Part shown: positions 1-11,379 of the stretch, in pieces
How positions within the stretch are numbered: position 1 is the first letter of the stretch
Layout: the number at the start of each line of letters is the position of its first letter
Assembly: GCA_004835665.1 (NCBI GenBank)
Contig: RBKR01000008.1
Span: 992,001-1,056,000 of the forward strand
Length of the DNA stretch: 64,000 bases
Direction: 5' to 3'
From: Phoma sp. XZ068
Lineage: Eukaryota > Ascomycota > Dothideomycetes > Pleosporales > Didymellaceae
Made by a program: the position numbers and the translations under genes
Notes under the pieces: model-generated
Told to the model about the DNA's origin: nothing
Seen by the model: only the letters and a program-made list of their open reading frames with translations
Database searches by the model: none

Positions 1-1308
1 ACGATTGGGTTCCTATCCTCGGCTGGTTCGGCCATGGCTGGGGCGGTGCAAAGTGACTGCAGCAGGGCTGGGTGAGGGGACAGGTCTAGAATGATGACGT
101 TAGCTTTTCCAGGTACGAGTTGAACAACAGCGCGGGGTTCTTACCGTCAAGCAAAAGAACTTGAACTCGATCAAATGCACCCCGGGTTTATCGCAAGCCG
201 GACGCAAGTGCACCGCGAAGATCTCTGGAGAGGACGAAAAATCGTGCTGCAGGGGACGCTCGACTTGCTTCATGTGAAGCCTTTTGGCAGGATAAGGACG
301 CGAACCAAGCCTCAAACGGTTAAGACGCATGGGGAAGGTTCTCCACCCGAGCAGGGGTGTGCTGGCGCTGACGACTCTTCGCAAGCCTGCCTGCCGCTTT
401 GAGTGCGAGAGATACCCCGACCCTTGAGGTGAGGATGAGGAGCGTACCATAGTACGACCGTATACGAAGTATTGCAACTGCGCCGGTGCTTCCGCAACCA
501 AGCAGTCCTTATGCGCCGACCCGAGATGGAGGTTGCTCGTGTCCAACACTGGAGACTGCGTCCCACCCCCGAAGTCGAGATCTGGCAAGGGTCATGCAGC
601 GCAACGTCAACAGTTCCCAAGCCTGATAACATGGTGACCTCTGAAGTGACAGTTGTGTGTATCTTTGCAACTTGAGCATCTCAAATGACAGGGCTTCGGC
701 GCTTCATCCGTGAAGCGGCAATTGTCGAGAGTCGCTGATCCGGGCAAGCCTTCTTTGGGTTCCGGTCATCTTGCTTGGCCGCACCAAGCGAGCGTGCTGC
801 GGCTGCGTCTTTAACCTGTGCCCTGCCGCTCTTTCCCCAACCCAGTTTCGACCTTCACCTCGTCGTCGCACTCAACGTGACCACCAAACAGCGTCTGCAA
901 ACCGCCCCGAGCGCATGGCCAGCAACGCTATTGTGCCAACTCGCATGCAACGGCCAATCGCAGTCGCAGTCGCAGCCTTTTAGTCAGCCCGTCGCCACTG
1001 CGCAGCACCCGCAAGTCGTTGCCGTCACCACCACGTCTCCCGTCCCACCAGTTTGGGCCAACCCCGGACTCCACCTGAAAGTCGATTGCGTCTCTGCAGC
1101 TGCAACATTTGAATCCTTTGGAACCATTGTCTTATTCCAGCTCTTCGCCTTCCCGCTGTTGGTTTCGTGTCGACTAAGCCTCGCCGTCCGCATCCGGCTT
1201 CCCGCCCGAAACTTGAGCACTGCGACCCTTCCACAGGACTTGCATTTCCTGTATCAAAACGACTGTTTTACATAACCATATGGACCCATAGATTCACAGT
1301 ATTCCACA
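1..1308. other. Intergenic / 5' region without a supported gene
   Basis: Several open frames cross this stretch on both strands (the longest about 160 codons), but none shows a recognisable family, a credible start or a clean splice structure. The part from about 770 to 1308 is pyrimidine-rich with short CAGTCG-type iterations near 957-977. It looks like the promoter and leader of the downstream RING gene. No RNA gene or mobile element was seen. Confidence 0.5.
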
Positions 1309-2672
1309 ATGTCAACCACGGTTTCTTCGGCGCTCTCCAGCACCAGCAGTGCGACTACGAACAACCCAGTCAACAACCCAAGCAATGGAAGTTCCGGCGG
1401 CGGTGGTCCAACAAGCTCGCCGTTGCTGTTTTTCGTTGCTCTGGGGTTCGGTGTGGTCTTCACAAACCTATGGTAAACACTTTGCCAGCGCCGTGTGTGA
1501 AGAGGGATTTAGCTGACGCGTTTTGCAGGATTATCGTTGGTGTGAAGTACTGCTTCAGATACAACCGTCGCCGCGCGGCCGCTGCTGCTGGCGAAAATGG
1601 AGAACCTATCGACATGACAGCCATGCCCCGACCACATAGGAGAAGGAGGGAGAAGAAGCTGATGACTATGGATGAGGTCAACGAGCAGTTCCCACTGATG
1701 AAATACAAGCAATGGAAGTCAAGCCGAGAAACCAATGGTCTACCAGCGAATGGCGGTATTGCGACAGCACCCCAGAGCAGAGCAGCCAGCATGAAGGACG
1801 TCGAGGGTGTTATTCCGGCCAGGGATGGCGCTGCAAGTCCTACGCCTGGCACCGCACTTTCCATGGCCCGTGAGGACATCCAAAACCCAACAGCAACACC
1901 CAGAGCCAGCATGTCGCCGGCTGAGGTAAAGGAGACCACCACAGCCTCGAAGAAGCCCGAGGACGAGAAGCCACCAATGTCGAGGATCGATACCGTTGAT
2001 ACGACGGGGAAAGACACAGACCCAGCACACGTTCGCCGTGAAGACGATGATGAGTCCGATGACGAGGACGATCCTATTCGTACCGCTACCGCTCCCGAGT
2101 TGTTGGCTGAGCCGGGGGACACATGTGCCATCTGCTTAGATACGCTCGAGGATGACGATGATGTACGAGGTCTTACTTGTGGCCATGCCTTCCACGCTAG
2201 TTGTGTCGATCCATGGCTGACAAGTCGTCGCGCCTGCTGCCCCCTGTGCAAGGCAGACTACTACGTCCCTAAACCTCGTCCAGAGGGTGAGGCCGCTGAT
2301 CAAGTAGGCGCAGGTCGTCGCCCAGGAATGGGTATGCGATCACCCACCTCACCCCAGGCGATCTGGACCAGTTCTCGTAACGGTCTCTTCCGCTCGCGTG
2401 TGGTCATTATCGGCAACACAACTACTCAGCCATCTGAAAATGTCGACCGTTTTGGCCGTTTGAGCCGACCGAGCCGACAGACGCGTCCTGCAGCCGGGGA
2501 CGCGGCGCAACAACCACAGACTACCGAAAACTCAGGGTGGGCATCAAGGTTCCGATTGAACAGGGCACAAGGTCCCACGTTCTCGAACTGGTTTGGTCGC
2601 GGGCGTAACGACCCGCAACCAGAGAGCACCACACAGCCCACACCCGGCCAGCTCGAGGCCGGCAACAGGTAG
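1309..2672 (+). CDS. Membrane-anchored RING-H2 finger protein (putative E3 ubiquitin ligase)
   Basis: Two exons, 1309-1472 and 1529-2672, give 435 residues. The 56-bp intron is GT-AG and rejoins the frame at Trp55. The N-terminus is Ser/Thr/Asn-rich (1-37), followed by one hydrophobic span at about 38-63 and a basic stop-transfer patch (YNRRR). The rest should be cytosolic. At about 254-297 lies a complete RING-H2 domain: CAIC, then CGHAFHASC, then CPLC, which is the C3H2C3 pattern. A strongly acidic DDESDDEDD stretch precedes it. RING-H2 proteins with one N-terminal membrane span recruit E2 enzymes to ubiquitinate membrane or endosomal proteins; the substrate here is unknown. An upstream in-frame continuation of the second exon exists but lacks an ATG and would skip the membrane span, so the spliced model is preferred. 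The C-terminal third is low-complexity. Confidence 0.85.
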
Positions 2673-3322
2673 TCGCCATATGCCAGATACGAATACATAC
2701 TTTTCCATACGAATCTTCACGCTTCCCACGAGCCTTCCTTTAGCATGCATTTGGTTGTAGGCAGCGCTTTGACAGCCATTGTTTGCTCGCTGGCGCAATA
2801 TCCATGTCACTTTTGGCTTTAGAATTATTTTCGCCTTGGTTTTTTGTAGGGTCTGCATTGCTTGCAGGCATGGTACTGCAGCATTCTTACTTTTGAAGCT
2901 GATTCTGGTTTCGGACGCAGAAGCGTTGGATGCATTGTTGTGGCGAAAGGATTGTAGATAGGATCGCCACTTGTTCTGCGATTATATATGCAAATCACAA
3001 CGTACATGTCCGTGCTCGTTCTTCATTAACCCTGTCTTGTTTTTCAAATCCAATGTTGACTTGTGAGACATGGATTGTTGGTGTCACGAATGGAAGAGCT
3101 GCTTCTCATACACAATCATTTCTTTTACTCTGGCTCTCATCCTCAGTATCTCCTACAACTACGCATCCAGTGCGCAAATCTTCAGTTTTGAGTATTGATT
3201 TCGACGCCTCGCCTAGAATGGACTACGCTAAGGACCAGATACGGCTGAGCTGAGCTCATGTGCATCCCCCGCGCTGTACTTCTGCCTCTCGAGCGCTTGT
3301 GGAGATTTCTAAGCTTTCGAAC

Positions 3323-5344
3323 ATGGTCTACGAATACAGGACACTGGAAAATGCCAGCGACCCTGAAGATCTCTATATCCGGCTCTTTCATCTATTACCT
3401 GGAACTTCGACCGAGCGCATCACAGGCCAGTTGCAGCATGTGCTCCTCTCCGCAGCACCGTCGTACGAAGCACTCTCTTACTGTTGGGGTCGACCAACCG
3501 ATGTCAACACAATCTATCTCGCACGCCGCAGCGGCACTGGCGATGACAGCGTCCTGACTGAGGAGCCCCTTACTGTACCCAATAATCTGATTATGTTCTT
3601 AGATCGCAGTCGGCTAAAGAAAAGCGCACGCGTATTCTGGATTGACGCGATTTGCATAAATCAGAAGAGCGATAAAGAGAAGACGCTCCAGGTCCCGAGG
3701 ATGAGAGATATCTATCTGAAAGCAGAGTTCACCCTGTGCTGGCTGGGTCCAGAAGCGGATGGCAGCACGGAGGCGCTCGAATACTCAGTCTCGCTGAACA
3801 AGCTGTGGAGGCGCAAGATCTCTGAAGTGGGTCTTGACAAACTCACCGAAGATGAAATCAAGCAGGGTATCGCCTCGTTCGAGTTTGCGGTCAAGATGGG
3901 CGACCCTCGTCTAGGGGCTATATGCCGATTACTGGATAGATCTTGGTTTGAGCGTGCTTGGATCGTGCAGGAGTGTGTTGTTTCCACGAACGTATGGGTG
4001 GTGGCTGGCAATTCACAAGTCCGCTGGCACGGTTTCCTCGGAGCCATCTTTCATCTGGTGTACTTCGAGTCATGGGTCTTCGAATACTACCCAGGCCACA
4101 GGCTGGCATTCCCACTGGCACTGAGATTTGGCGAGGCCGATTGGCAAAGCCAGAAGGATATTGAGTGGTGGCGAGTTTTGCTCAGGCAACGGGAGTTCCT
4201 TTCTACAGACCCAAGAGATAAAGTGTACGCTTTTTACGGGCTGAATTGTCGAGAAGAATTTCGAAAGTTAGGCATCAAGCCTGATTATGAGAAAACGAAC
4301 GTCAAGGACTTGTACACTGAGCTGGCTTCGAGAGCGCTGAGTTTTTTGAAGCAAGCGGAAGTCCTCAGCGTTCCAAGGCTAGTCATTGGCGAGGATCAGG
4401 AAAAGGTCGAAAGGTGGCAAAATCTAGACTTACCATCATGGGTTCCTGATTGGAGGTGGACCGATAGTACCCCAGGGTCGCTGATCGCTGCTGAAATGGG
4501 TACAGATGCACAAGTGGGCATGAAGGAGGACTACAACGCAACGAAAGGCACGACACTCGAGATAGATTTCGATGTACCATTTTGGGGCATCACCGACCGA
4601 CCTGACCCGCCACCACGCTCTCTACCGACACTGCTCCGTGTGCGCGGGTATACAGTGGCCAAAGTGACACAAATCATACCACGCCAATGGGAAATACGGA
4701 AGTTGGCTGGTGTTCAAACCATTTTCGGGCAAGCAAGAGTCCTGCAAGCAAATCAGATCCAGGTCGCAGAGTGGGAATCCATTTTGCAGCTACCTAGTGC
4801 GCCGTTGATGTACGGATCCACCGATGATACTTTCGTCGCTGCTACTGTCGAGACATTGACAGCAGGTCGGTCTCTCCACACTAGGGAGCAAAAGCTTGCA
4901 GCCTGGAAATCATTCGAGAGTCGCCAACGCGTCCTTCGCATTGTGTCCAGAGTTGGGCTCCTCAACTTTCTCCTGCCATATGTGTGTGTCATACTAATCG
5001 AGCGTGTGCTTCGGTATCTCGGCTTTCCAAACGCCGATGTGCAGTTCAGAATGATGTCGGGCTTGATGAACAACAGGAAGTGTGCGCGAGCAATGAGTAC
5101 CAGTGCTGCGGATGGTTCCTTTGAATATCTCAGCCTTGTACCTGGGCTTTGCAGGCTGGGCGATCACGTGGTACTTGTCAAAGGCGTGAGCTTGCCCTTG
5201 ATATTGAGACCAAAGGGTGAACAGGTACTCCCTAACAAGAAGGGGAAAGTCAAGACTTGGGAGCTGATTGGTGATGCGTACGTTCACGGCATCATGAAGG
5301 GGGAACGTTGGGGTGAGAAGTGTGAGAATATCTGGATAGCGTAG
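3323..5344 (+). CDS. HET-domain (heterokaryon incompatibility) protein, intact
   Basis: Single exon, 673 residues. The start is the ATG at 3323 (MVYEYRTLEN); the frame is open further upstream but has no ATG. The HET domain (Pfam PF06985 type) is visible: YEALSYCWG at about 48-56 and WIDAICINQ at about 106-114, followed by the family pattern RSWFERAWIVQECV and then STDPRDKVYAFYGL. HET proteins trigger cell death or growth inhibition when genetically different hyphae fuse. Many paralogs per genome are usual in Pezizomycotina, and most have no assigned partner. The C-terminal half (about 400-673) has the usual HET tail, with a hydrophobic stretch near VGLLNFLLPYVCVILI and a closing ELIGDAYVHGIMKGE motif. 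The specific allorecognition role is unknown. A second, broken HET gene follows 220 bp downstream on the same strand. Confidence 0.9.
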   Translation: MVYEYRTLENASDPEDLYIRLFHLLPGTSTERITGQLQHVLLSAAPSYEALSYCWGRPTDVNTIYLARRSGTGDDSVLTEEPLTVPNNLIMFLDRSRLKKSARVFWIDAICINQKSDKEKTLQVPRMRDIYLKAEFTLCWLGPEADGSTEALEYSVSLNKLWRRKISEVGLDKLTEDEIKQGIASFEFAVKMGDPRLGAICRLLDRSWFERAWIVQECVVSTNVWVVAGNSQVRWHGFLGAIFHLVYFESWVFEYYPGHRLAFPLALRFGEADWQSQKDIEWWRVLLRQREFLSTDPRDKVYAFYGLNCREEFRKLGIKPDYEKTNVKDLYTELASRALSFLKQAEVLSVPRLVIGEDQEKVERWQNLDLPSWVPDWRWTDSTPGSLIAAEMGTDAQVGMKEDYNATKGTTLEIDFDVPFWGITDRPDPPPRSLPTLLRVRGYTVAKVTQIIPRQWEIRKLAGVQTIFGQARVLQANQIQVAEWESILQLPSAPLMYGSTDDTFVAATVETLTAGRSLHTREQKLAAWKSFESRQRVLRIVSRVGLLNFLLPYVCVILIERVLRYLGFPNADVQFRMMSGLMNNRKCARAMSTSAADGSFEYLSLVPGLCRLGDHVVLVKGVSLPLILRPKGEQVLPNKKGKVKTWELIGDAYVHGIMKGERWGEKCENIWIA

Positions 5345-5566
5345 ATGTTTGTGTTGGAGTTTCCTTGACGCTCACATGTAGCAGCAGCCAATATGCATGG
5401 CGGCAGCTCCATCCCCTCAGTGCATATGAGGGACAGCCCAGTTGGCGTACACCAGTGAGGAGTGTGGGGCGGTGCTGGCGCCTAACACCTTGTTCCATCT
5501 ACATCCCACTACCTATGAAAACATCACTCCCTACAATCTTGATTATAAGCGATTGTTCAAACGATC

Positions 5567-7524
5567 ATGTCTTCAAATCACCAGAACAGTATTATGTCTG
5601 ACAGCGAGCGTCTAAGTCCATCCTCGCTTCTTCAGCCTCGTCAAAGTTCTACGGAAGCCACCAGCCTGCTGGCGAGCAACGTCACTTCCCCAACTACGCC
5701 GTCGGTCCTTTACCAACCCTTGCCAGGGAAAAGCCACATTCGCCTTCTCCAACTAAGTCCGGGACACTGGGATGATCGCATAGAGTGTGTCTTATCAATC
5801 GTGGACCTTGACGTTGTAGAAACGAACCCACCGTTCGAGGCCATCTCGTATGCCTGGGGAGACGCGGATGATAGGGAAGAAATCATCTGTAATGGTCAGA
5901 CTACTACTATTACTCGGTTGTTGTTCGAGGCTCTGCAGGTGTTTCGCTACTCTGTTGGCGAAACCGTGCGAACCCTTTGGGCAGATGCTTTATGCATAGA
6001 CCAGAGCAATATTCCAGAACGAAGTGCGCAAGTTCGATTAATGAAACGGATTTATTCTGGCGCACAGAGAGTCTTGATCTGACTCGGCCATGCCGATCCG
6101 GCAATCGTTCAGGATGGCCTGGACCTTGTTTGCCGAATAGCAAAACAGATAATGGATGAGAAACAGTTGGGATGTTCTCCATGCAGATACATTGTACCGT
6201 TTTATACTTTACGTGACCGGCCATCTGACAAACCCACTTTCAGGCATGCATCAAGCAAACAGATCGAAGCTCATGCATGGATGATTCCATACCATTTGTA
6301 CTCCTGTCAGTGATTCAGTCGCCTCTGGGTTTTTCAGGAAGTGGTACTCTCAAGAGAAGCATATGTCTTCTGGGGTCTTGGATGCATCCTATTTCGCTGG
6401 GTCAGCGCTCTTTCAGGCCACCGTTTCCGAGGCGTTGAAGAACCCAACTCGTCACTGTGGATGCAAAAAAATGGAAGAAATTGCTACAGTATCTACAGGC
6501 TCCAGAATTGCATAGGGGGTACTCTGACGCCATTTGAACTTTTGCAAATGACAAGGGAAGCGAAGACCACTGATCCCCGAGACAAAGTCTTTGCTCTATT
6601 GGGGCTTGTAGAGTCAAATTCGGACCCTAATCTCGCGCCCTTCATTACCCCCAATTACTTACTATCCAAGTTAGAGGTATATGCCATGGTGGTAGAGAAG
6701 ATACTGATCGATCAGAATGAGATAGATCTGCTTTCGTCCGTGCAACATGGTCCGCGCATGTGTCCTGATGATTGGCCATCGTGGATACCTGAGTGGATTT
6801 CGTAGTGTCAAACTTACTATCGCACAGACCGAGGACAAGCATAGGAGGAAACGGCTGTCCAGTCACCAGTAAACCATCTTGCAAGCTGTGTCAGACAATC
6901 AGGCCTGCTGGCTACGTTGTTGCGATCCGTGGCTTCAGTGTGAGCGGAGTTAAGACTATTTACCATCCTACCGACAATATGATCGACTCGGCCAAGGTGT
7001 CAATCCACCAAGATCTCGTTAGATCCTGTCAGCAACTGCTGAAGAAGTACCGACATAAACACAACGATGATGCTTGGGCATGTCATCTGACCGCTGGGTG
7101 GACCTCCAATCGACGCCTCATCCAGGATCTTGCGGCCCATACCGCCGAGTATCGACTATTTATGAACTGGGATATAGACCAATATCCGTCAGACTTTGCC
7201 TTTCTACAAGATTCTGTAGAGCCTCAGAATGACGCAATCAAAACAGCCTGCCGCTTCTATCATGTCTGCGGTCCTTGGGTCTGTATGCGGCGATTCTTTG
7301 CAATAGAGAATGGCTTACTTGGACTGGGTCCGTTGCCTATGGAAGAAGGGGACGTGGTTGTAGTGCGCTTTGGTGGAGCTGTTCCTTTCGTGCTTCGTCC
7401 GTATGGAGATGGACAACACTATCGTTTGGTGGGAGAGTGCTATGTACATGATATCATGGATGGGCAGGCAGTTGAAGAATGGCGCGAGAGCGATGAGCCG
7501 GCCACAGATTTTCATTTATGCTAG
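5567..7524 (+). pseudogene. Decayed HET-domain gene (two in-frame TGA codons plus a frameshift)
   Basis: From the ATG at 5567 (or 5597) the frame encodes a HET protein N-terminus with PPFEAISYAWGDADD and LWADALCIDQ. It is interrupted by TGA at 6080-6082, exactly where the family has Trp (VLI-stop-LGHADP). The same frame continues to a second TGA at 6311-6313, again at a Trp position, just before FSRLWVFQEVVLSREAYVFWG, and on through TTDPRDKVFALLGL to DWPSWIPEW. Near 6796 the frame shifts: the C-terminal tail (YRLVGECYVHDIMDG) lies in another frame up to 7524. Loss of one G in the TGGATTT context would explain the shift. Conserved HET sequence on both sides of every lesion argues against introns. 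The gene is inferred to be non-functional, although a truncated 171-residue N-terminal HET fragment could still be made. It is distinct in sequence from the intact HET gene upstream. Confidence 0.85.
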
Positions 7525-7595
7525 CATCACTGAATATCGAAACAAATTTGAGCTCCTGAGGCGTCAACGAACTACGAATTTGTATGTATTGCTAT

Positions 7596-8456
7596 CTATA
7601 CGGTCCTCTTCACCTTGACTCCGGTCTTTTCTGCGATGTCATATATCGCGCCGACAACCCTATGAACATCTTTGCTCTTCAAGACTATTCGATGCGCACC
7701 TTCCCACTCCACCAGCGTTGTGGAGCCCGGGGAACAGTATTCATGCAATAATTTCCGGTGAAGATGTAGCCCTGCATCCGCCATTCCATGTACATGCAGC
7801 GTTGGCATCCGCAGTATTGCTTCCTCGTCCACCTTTTCGCAGAATTGGAATCCTTCTGACAGGTCGCCCGCGCCCACTAATGCCGGACTTGTCAAGATAT
7901 GCGGGTTCAGGTTACTCAACGGCGCTCTTCCAGCAAGTAAAATACCAAATCTCCAATGTATGCCTGGTAGCTCCGTGATACCGGCATCGATAATGCGTCC
8001 TTCTGCGCTCGCTTTCGTTTCTCGCGCTTGCTGCTCAAGCAAAATCTCCGCAGACAACTTTGCACCTTGACTAAATCCCATCAACCCCACCCACTCCCCT
8101 GTTCCACCCTCGCGATCATCGTCCTCCATTGCAGTTCGGATTGCGTAGCCAATCTCTTCAATGCTGCTCTGTGCGTCAAGCTCGGCATGTTTCGGCAGCC
8201 ATCTTAACCAGCGTCGGAAAGGCCCGTATGAACCGTATACATCAACGACATCAGGGTGCGGGTCGCAGAAGAATGGTGCGTCTGCCCATACGAGGCGGAA
8301 AGATTGTTCCAAATGTGGGATGAGTGATCGTGATTGCGCCTTAAATATGGCTGCGTTGACGCCACCGCCGTGTAGGCAAAGTATCCGCGGCAGCGGCTTT
8401 GTGTCTGGTTTTGTAGAGGGAGTCATGGAGACCGGTGATGGGTGTATCGAAGGCAT
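7596..8456 (-). CDS. FSH1-family serine hydrolase (LovG/ovarian-cancer-gene-2-like)
   Basis: Single exon. The ATG at 8456 gives 286 residues; a second ATG ten codons later (MTPSTKPD) is also possible. The alpha/beta-hydrolase fold of family FSH1 (PF03959) is indicated by ILCLHGGGVNAAIFKAQ at the start, the nucleophile motif GFSQG (Ser about 129), an acidic residue after LHVHGMAD, and the C-terminal histidine in WEGAHRIV. The family includes yeast Fsh1-3 and the product-releasing thioesterases LovG and CitA of polyketide clusters. No polyketide synthase is present in this window, so a general esterase/thioesterase role is as likely. It is divergent from the thiolase-like gene, with about 790 bp between the starts. 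Confidence 0.85.
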   Translation of the reverse strand: MPSIHPSPVSMTPSTKPDTKPLPRILCLHGGGVNAAIFKAQSRSLIPHLEQSFRLVWADAPFFCDPHPDVVDVYGSYGPFRRWLRWLPKHAELDAQSSIEEIGYAIRTAMEDDDREGGTGEWVGLMGFSQGAKLSAEILLEQQARETKASAEGRIIDAGITELPGIHWRFGILLAGRAPLSNLNPHILTSPALVGAGDLSEGFQFCEKVDEEAILRMPTLHVHGMADAGLHLHRKLLHEYCSPGSTTLVEWEGAHRIVLKSKDVHRVVGAIYDIAEKTGVKVKRTV

Positions 8457-9247
8457 TGCCAGTAGCCGTTGATGTTGCCAGATTGCAATGCGAAGAGATG
8501 TAAGCGAAAGTGACAAGGGTGACTAAAGGGGAAACGTAGATACAGGTAGTTGTACGATAAGAGGACGAATTTGAGAGTAAGAAAAAGTCCGAGAAACGAA
8601 ACATGCGCATGCTGTCGCCTAAGAATAGGACGCTATTGTCGGTGCAATTGTCACAGTCACAATCTCACCGGTATCTCCTTTCGGAGGTCCGAAGCTCTCA
8701 CCGAGATAAGCATCGATTGTCACACTTCAGCAAAACTTGACATTGCAGTCATGAGGTCTGTGGACCAGATGGGCTTACAAATGGTCGATGGTGATACAGA
8801 TAGTTCATAAGTCGAGCCTTTGACAGCATTTCCTGTGGTGGAGTGTGCGAGCGCTCGATTGAGACCCTCCTTGAACGTGGGGAGCCGATGACATCGTCGC
8901 CGCGAAACAATAGTCCGAACACCTGAGTGCGGCCGACTCAACCGCCCGAGGAGTCTTCATAAGTATACATTGGATCACGTGTAATAATTGAGATGCTTAT
9001 AGCGACAAGAGCGCTCTCGATGGAGCGTGAATGTAGGTAAAGTGGTAGTCGATCGTTGTCAGGTAAAAGGATCTAATCTTATCAATCCAATCGTACCTCG
9101 GCAAATCAGCCTTGCTCCTCTCGCTCCTCACGACTCTCCTGCTACAAGTGACAATCTTGACCAACATGTAGTCTCCGACTCCTACAGAGTTCTTACTCCC
9201 ATAGTAATCGCACTTTTCGATATTCTACACATCCAATACTCCAAATA
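8457..9247. other. Divergent intergenic region between the hydrolase and thiolase-like genes
   Basis: About 790 bp with only short chance frames. It presumably holds both promoters. No repeat, RNA gene or transposon fragment was recognised. Confidence 0.5.
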
Positions 9248-10947
9248 ATGGCGGAAATACCAGTGATCATTGGTGTTGGCGATGTCAAGAACCGCAACGT
9301 CGACGACGCGAAAGAGCCGGCAATACTTATGCTCGAAGCCATTGAAATCGCCCTCAAAGATGCTTCTGCGAGCTCCGCCTCTGATTTGAAGTCTGCCATC
9401 GACAGCATAGACGTCGTGAAGACGTGGACGTGGCCATATCCAGACCTGCCCGGGTTGTTGTCAGAAAAGCTCGGTGTGTCAGACAATGTTAATTGGAAGA
9501 GATATTCCGAGCACGGTGGCAACCAGCCAGGGAAGCTCTTCGACGAAGCCGCGAAACGAATCGCAAAGGGAGAGTGCAAAGTCGCGGTCATTACAGGTGG
9601 TGAAGCCTTAGCATCACGTGTGTCACCACCACAACAACAAACTCTTGCACATAGATGCTGATGAATCTAGTATCTGCATGTGCAGCAGCCAAAAAGCTCC
9701 CTCCACCAGGATGGACGACCCCTTCCTCAGCTGTGGACTCCGTCTTCACGCCCACTGGTCGAGATCTAGGAAACAGTAGGATCTCAACTCTCTGGCAGCA
9801 ACTCTCCACTCACTCACCTGCAGACCTCGGTGCCATCCACAAGATTGGTGCGCCCATACATGTATACCCTCTTTACGAAAACGCATTCCGCGCACACCGA
9901 GGCCAAAGCCTGAAAGCTAATAACGAAGAGAGCGCCCAGCTATATGCTGAGTTCAGCAAAGTCGCTTCCACCCAAGAGTTTGCATGGAGTCAAGGAAAAA
10001 GTCATGACGAAGCGACGATCGGCACAGTAAATGACAAGAACCGCATGATCTGCTACCCGTACCCGCTGCTGATGAACGCTTTCAACACCGTCAACCTGGG
10101 CAGCGCTGTTATCATAACCTCCACTACCATAGCAAAACGCCTGTCTGTGCCACAATCCCGTTGGATTTACCCCTTCGGCGGCGCTGGCACCTCCGACTCC
10201 TCGGAATTCTGGCACCGTCCCAACTTCCACACCTCTCCTTCCATCACGCGCTCTCTCACTACCGCACTCTCCGTCTCAAACACCACAGCATCCGAGCTAG
10301 ACTTGATAGACATATACTCGTGCTTCCCCATAGTGCCTAAGATAGCCGCTACCGCACTCTCCCTTCCCATAACAGGCGGCCCCAAACCGCTCACGCTTCT
10401 AGGTGGTCTGACGAGTTTCGGCGGCGCAGGGAACAATTACAGCATGCACGCGCTCACGGAAATGACTCGACAATTGCGTGCAGGCAAGGGAAAGAAGGGT
10501 TTAGTACTGTGTAATGGAGGTGTGCTGAGTTATCAGCATGTCGTTATCCTTGGTACGGAGCCGAGGGAGGATGAGTATCCAGTGGAAGAAGTTTTGCCGG
10601 AGGTGTTGAATGACATTGAGGTGCCGGAGTTGGCCAAAGAAGCACACGGGGAGTGTGTTGTCGAGGTATGCTGCTATACTCTGGGAATGGTTGTGAGGAA
10701 TAGGACTAATGCAATACAGACGTATACTGTTGAGTTCAATCGCGATGGCAGCCCACTGCGCGGTCATATTGTTGGGCGGCTGAAGAGCGACAACAAGCGA
10801 TTTCTTGCAAATCATGGAGATGAGGGTACGCTGAGGCAGATGGCCGAAGGATCGAACGAGATTGTAGGAAAGTCAGGGTGGGTTTGGCAGGATAAGAAAG
10901 CGAAAGGGAGAGGATTGTTCGCCTTTGACAAGCCTTCAAGGTTATAG
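9248..10947 (+). CDS. Thiolase-like protein (acetyl-CoA acetyltransferase family, TLP1-type with extra C-terminal domain)
   Basis: Three exons, 9248-9617, 9671-10665 and 10720-10947, give 530 residues. The introns are 53 and 54 bp, GT-AG. The first joins GEALAS to LSACAAAKKLPPPGW; the alternative acceptor 15 bp downstream cannot be excluded. Thiolase-superfamily features: HGGNQPGKLFDEAA and VAVITGGEA in the N-terminal half, DIYSCFPIV with the candidate nucleophile Cys at about 341, then GGLTSFGGAGNNYSMHALTEM. The last ~110 residues after the second intron (YTVEFNRDGSPLRGHIVGRL) fit the beta-rich C-terminal domain of TLP1 thiolase-like proteins (Pfam TLP1_add_C). Members resemble SCP2/degradative thiolases but lack established substrates. 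No PTS1-like tripeptide is evident (the C-terminus is SRL preceded by KP, which could act as a weak PTS1), so a peroxisomal location is possible. Confidence 0.88.
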
Positions 10948-11379
10948 ATTTACGGTCACATTTAATCCCGCTCCTTCAAACAAATCGCATCGCTCCTAAG
11001 TGGCTTAACGGGCAATAGTTACTGTGTATAGAGTGCGAGAACGCGCAAAGTGCTAAAATTTCAAATAATGTACAGGTCGAAGACTAACCCCAAGAACGCC
11101 AGGGTAACCAAGATCCAGCAACCTCGCTGGGTCGTACGACATCAGTCGTAACAATGCTCGCTAACTTCATCATGTCGTGCTATGCTATGTTCGGCCGTTA
11201 TACATGTCATGCGTTGTAGATGGACTCTACCATTGCCCTCAATGCAGCACCCGCTGATATGCTTGATCAAAGACACAAACCCCAAAAAAAAACCAAACGC
11301 TAATGAATCGCAGCAAATCGCAGAAGAAAATGACAAAGATTTGCGCAAGGCAAGGTAAAAGTTGAGACTCAAGCAACAG
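10948..11379. other. Convergent 3' region
   Basis: About 430 bp between the stop codons of the thiolase-like gene and the large minus-strand gene. It is presumably the overlapping 3' UTRs and holds no other recognised feature. Confidence 0.5.

Noticed and set aside
775..1275. 166-codon plus-strand frame before the RING gene
   Set aside because: Pyrimidine-rich leader composition; the start is not ATG and the product is low-complexity.
1167..1308. Unspliced 501-residue version of the RING protein
   Set aside because: It has no ATG start and would lose the membrane span that the ATG at 1309 and a 56-bp intron provide.
6080..6313. RIP as the cause of the HET pseudogene stops
   Set aside because: Both changes are TGG to TGA. 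On the opposite strand this is a CC context, not the CpA preferred by RIP, and the surrounding sequence is not AT-enriched or full of TA dinucleotides.
7596..10947. Secondary-metabolite cluster around the FSH hydrolase and thiolase-like gene
   Set aside because: No polyketide synthase, NRPS, terpene or DMAT core gene occurs anywhere in the window.
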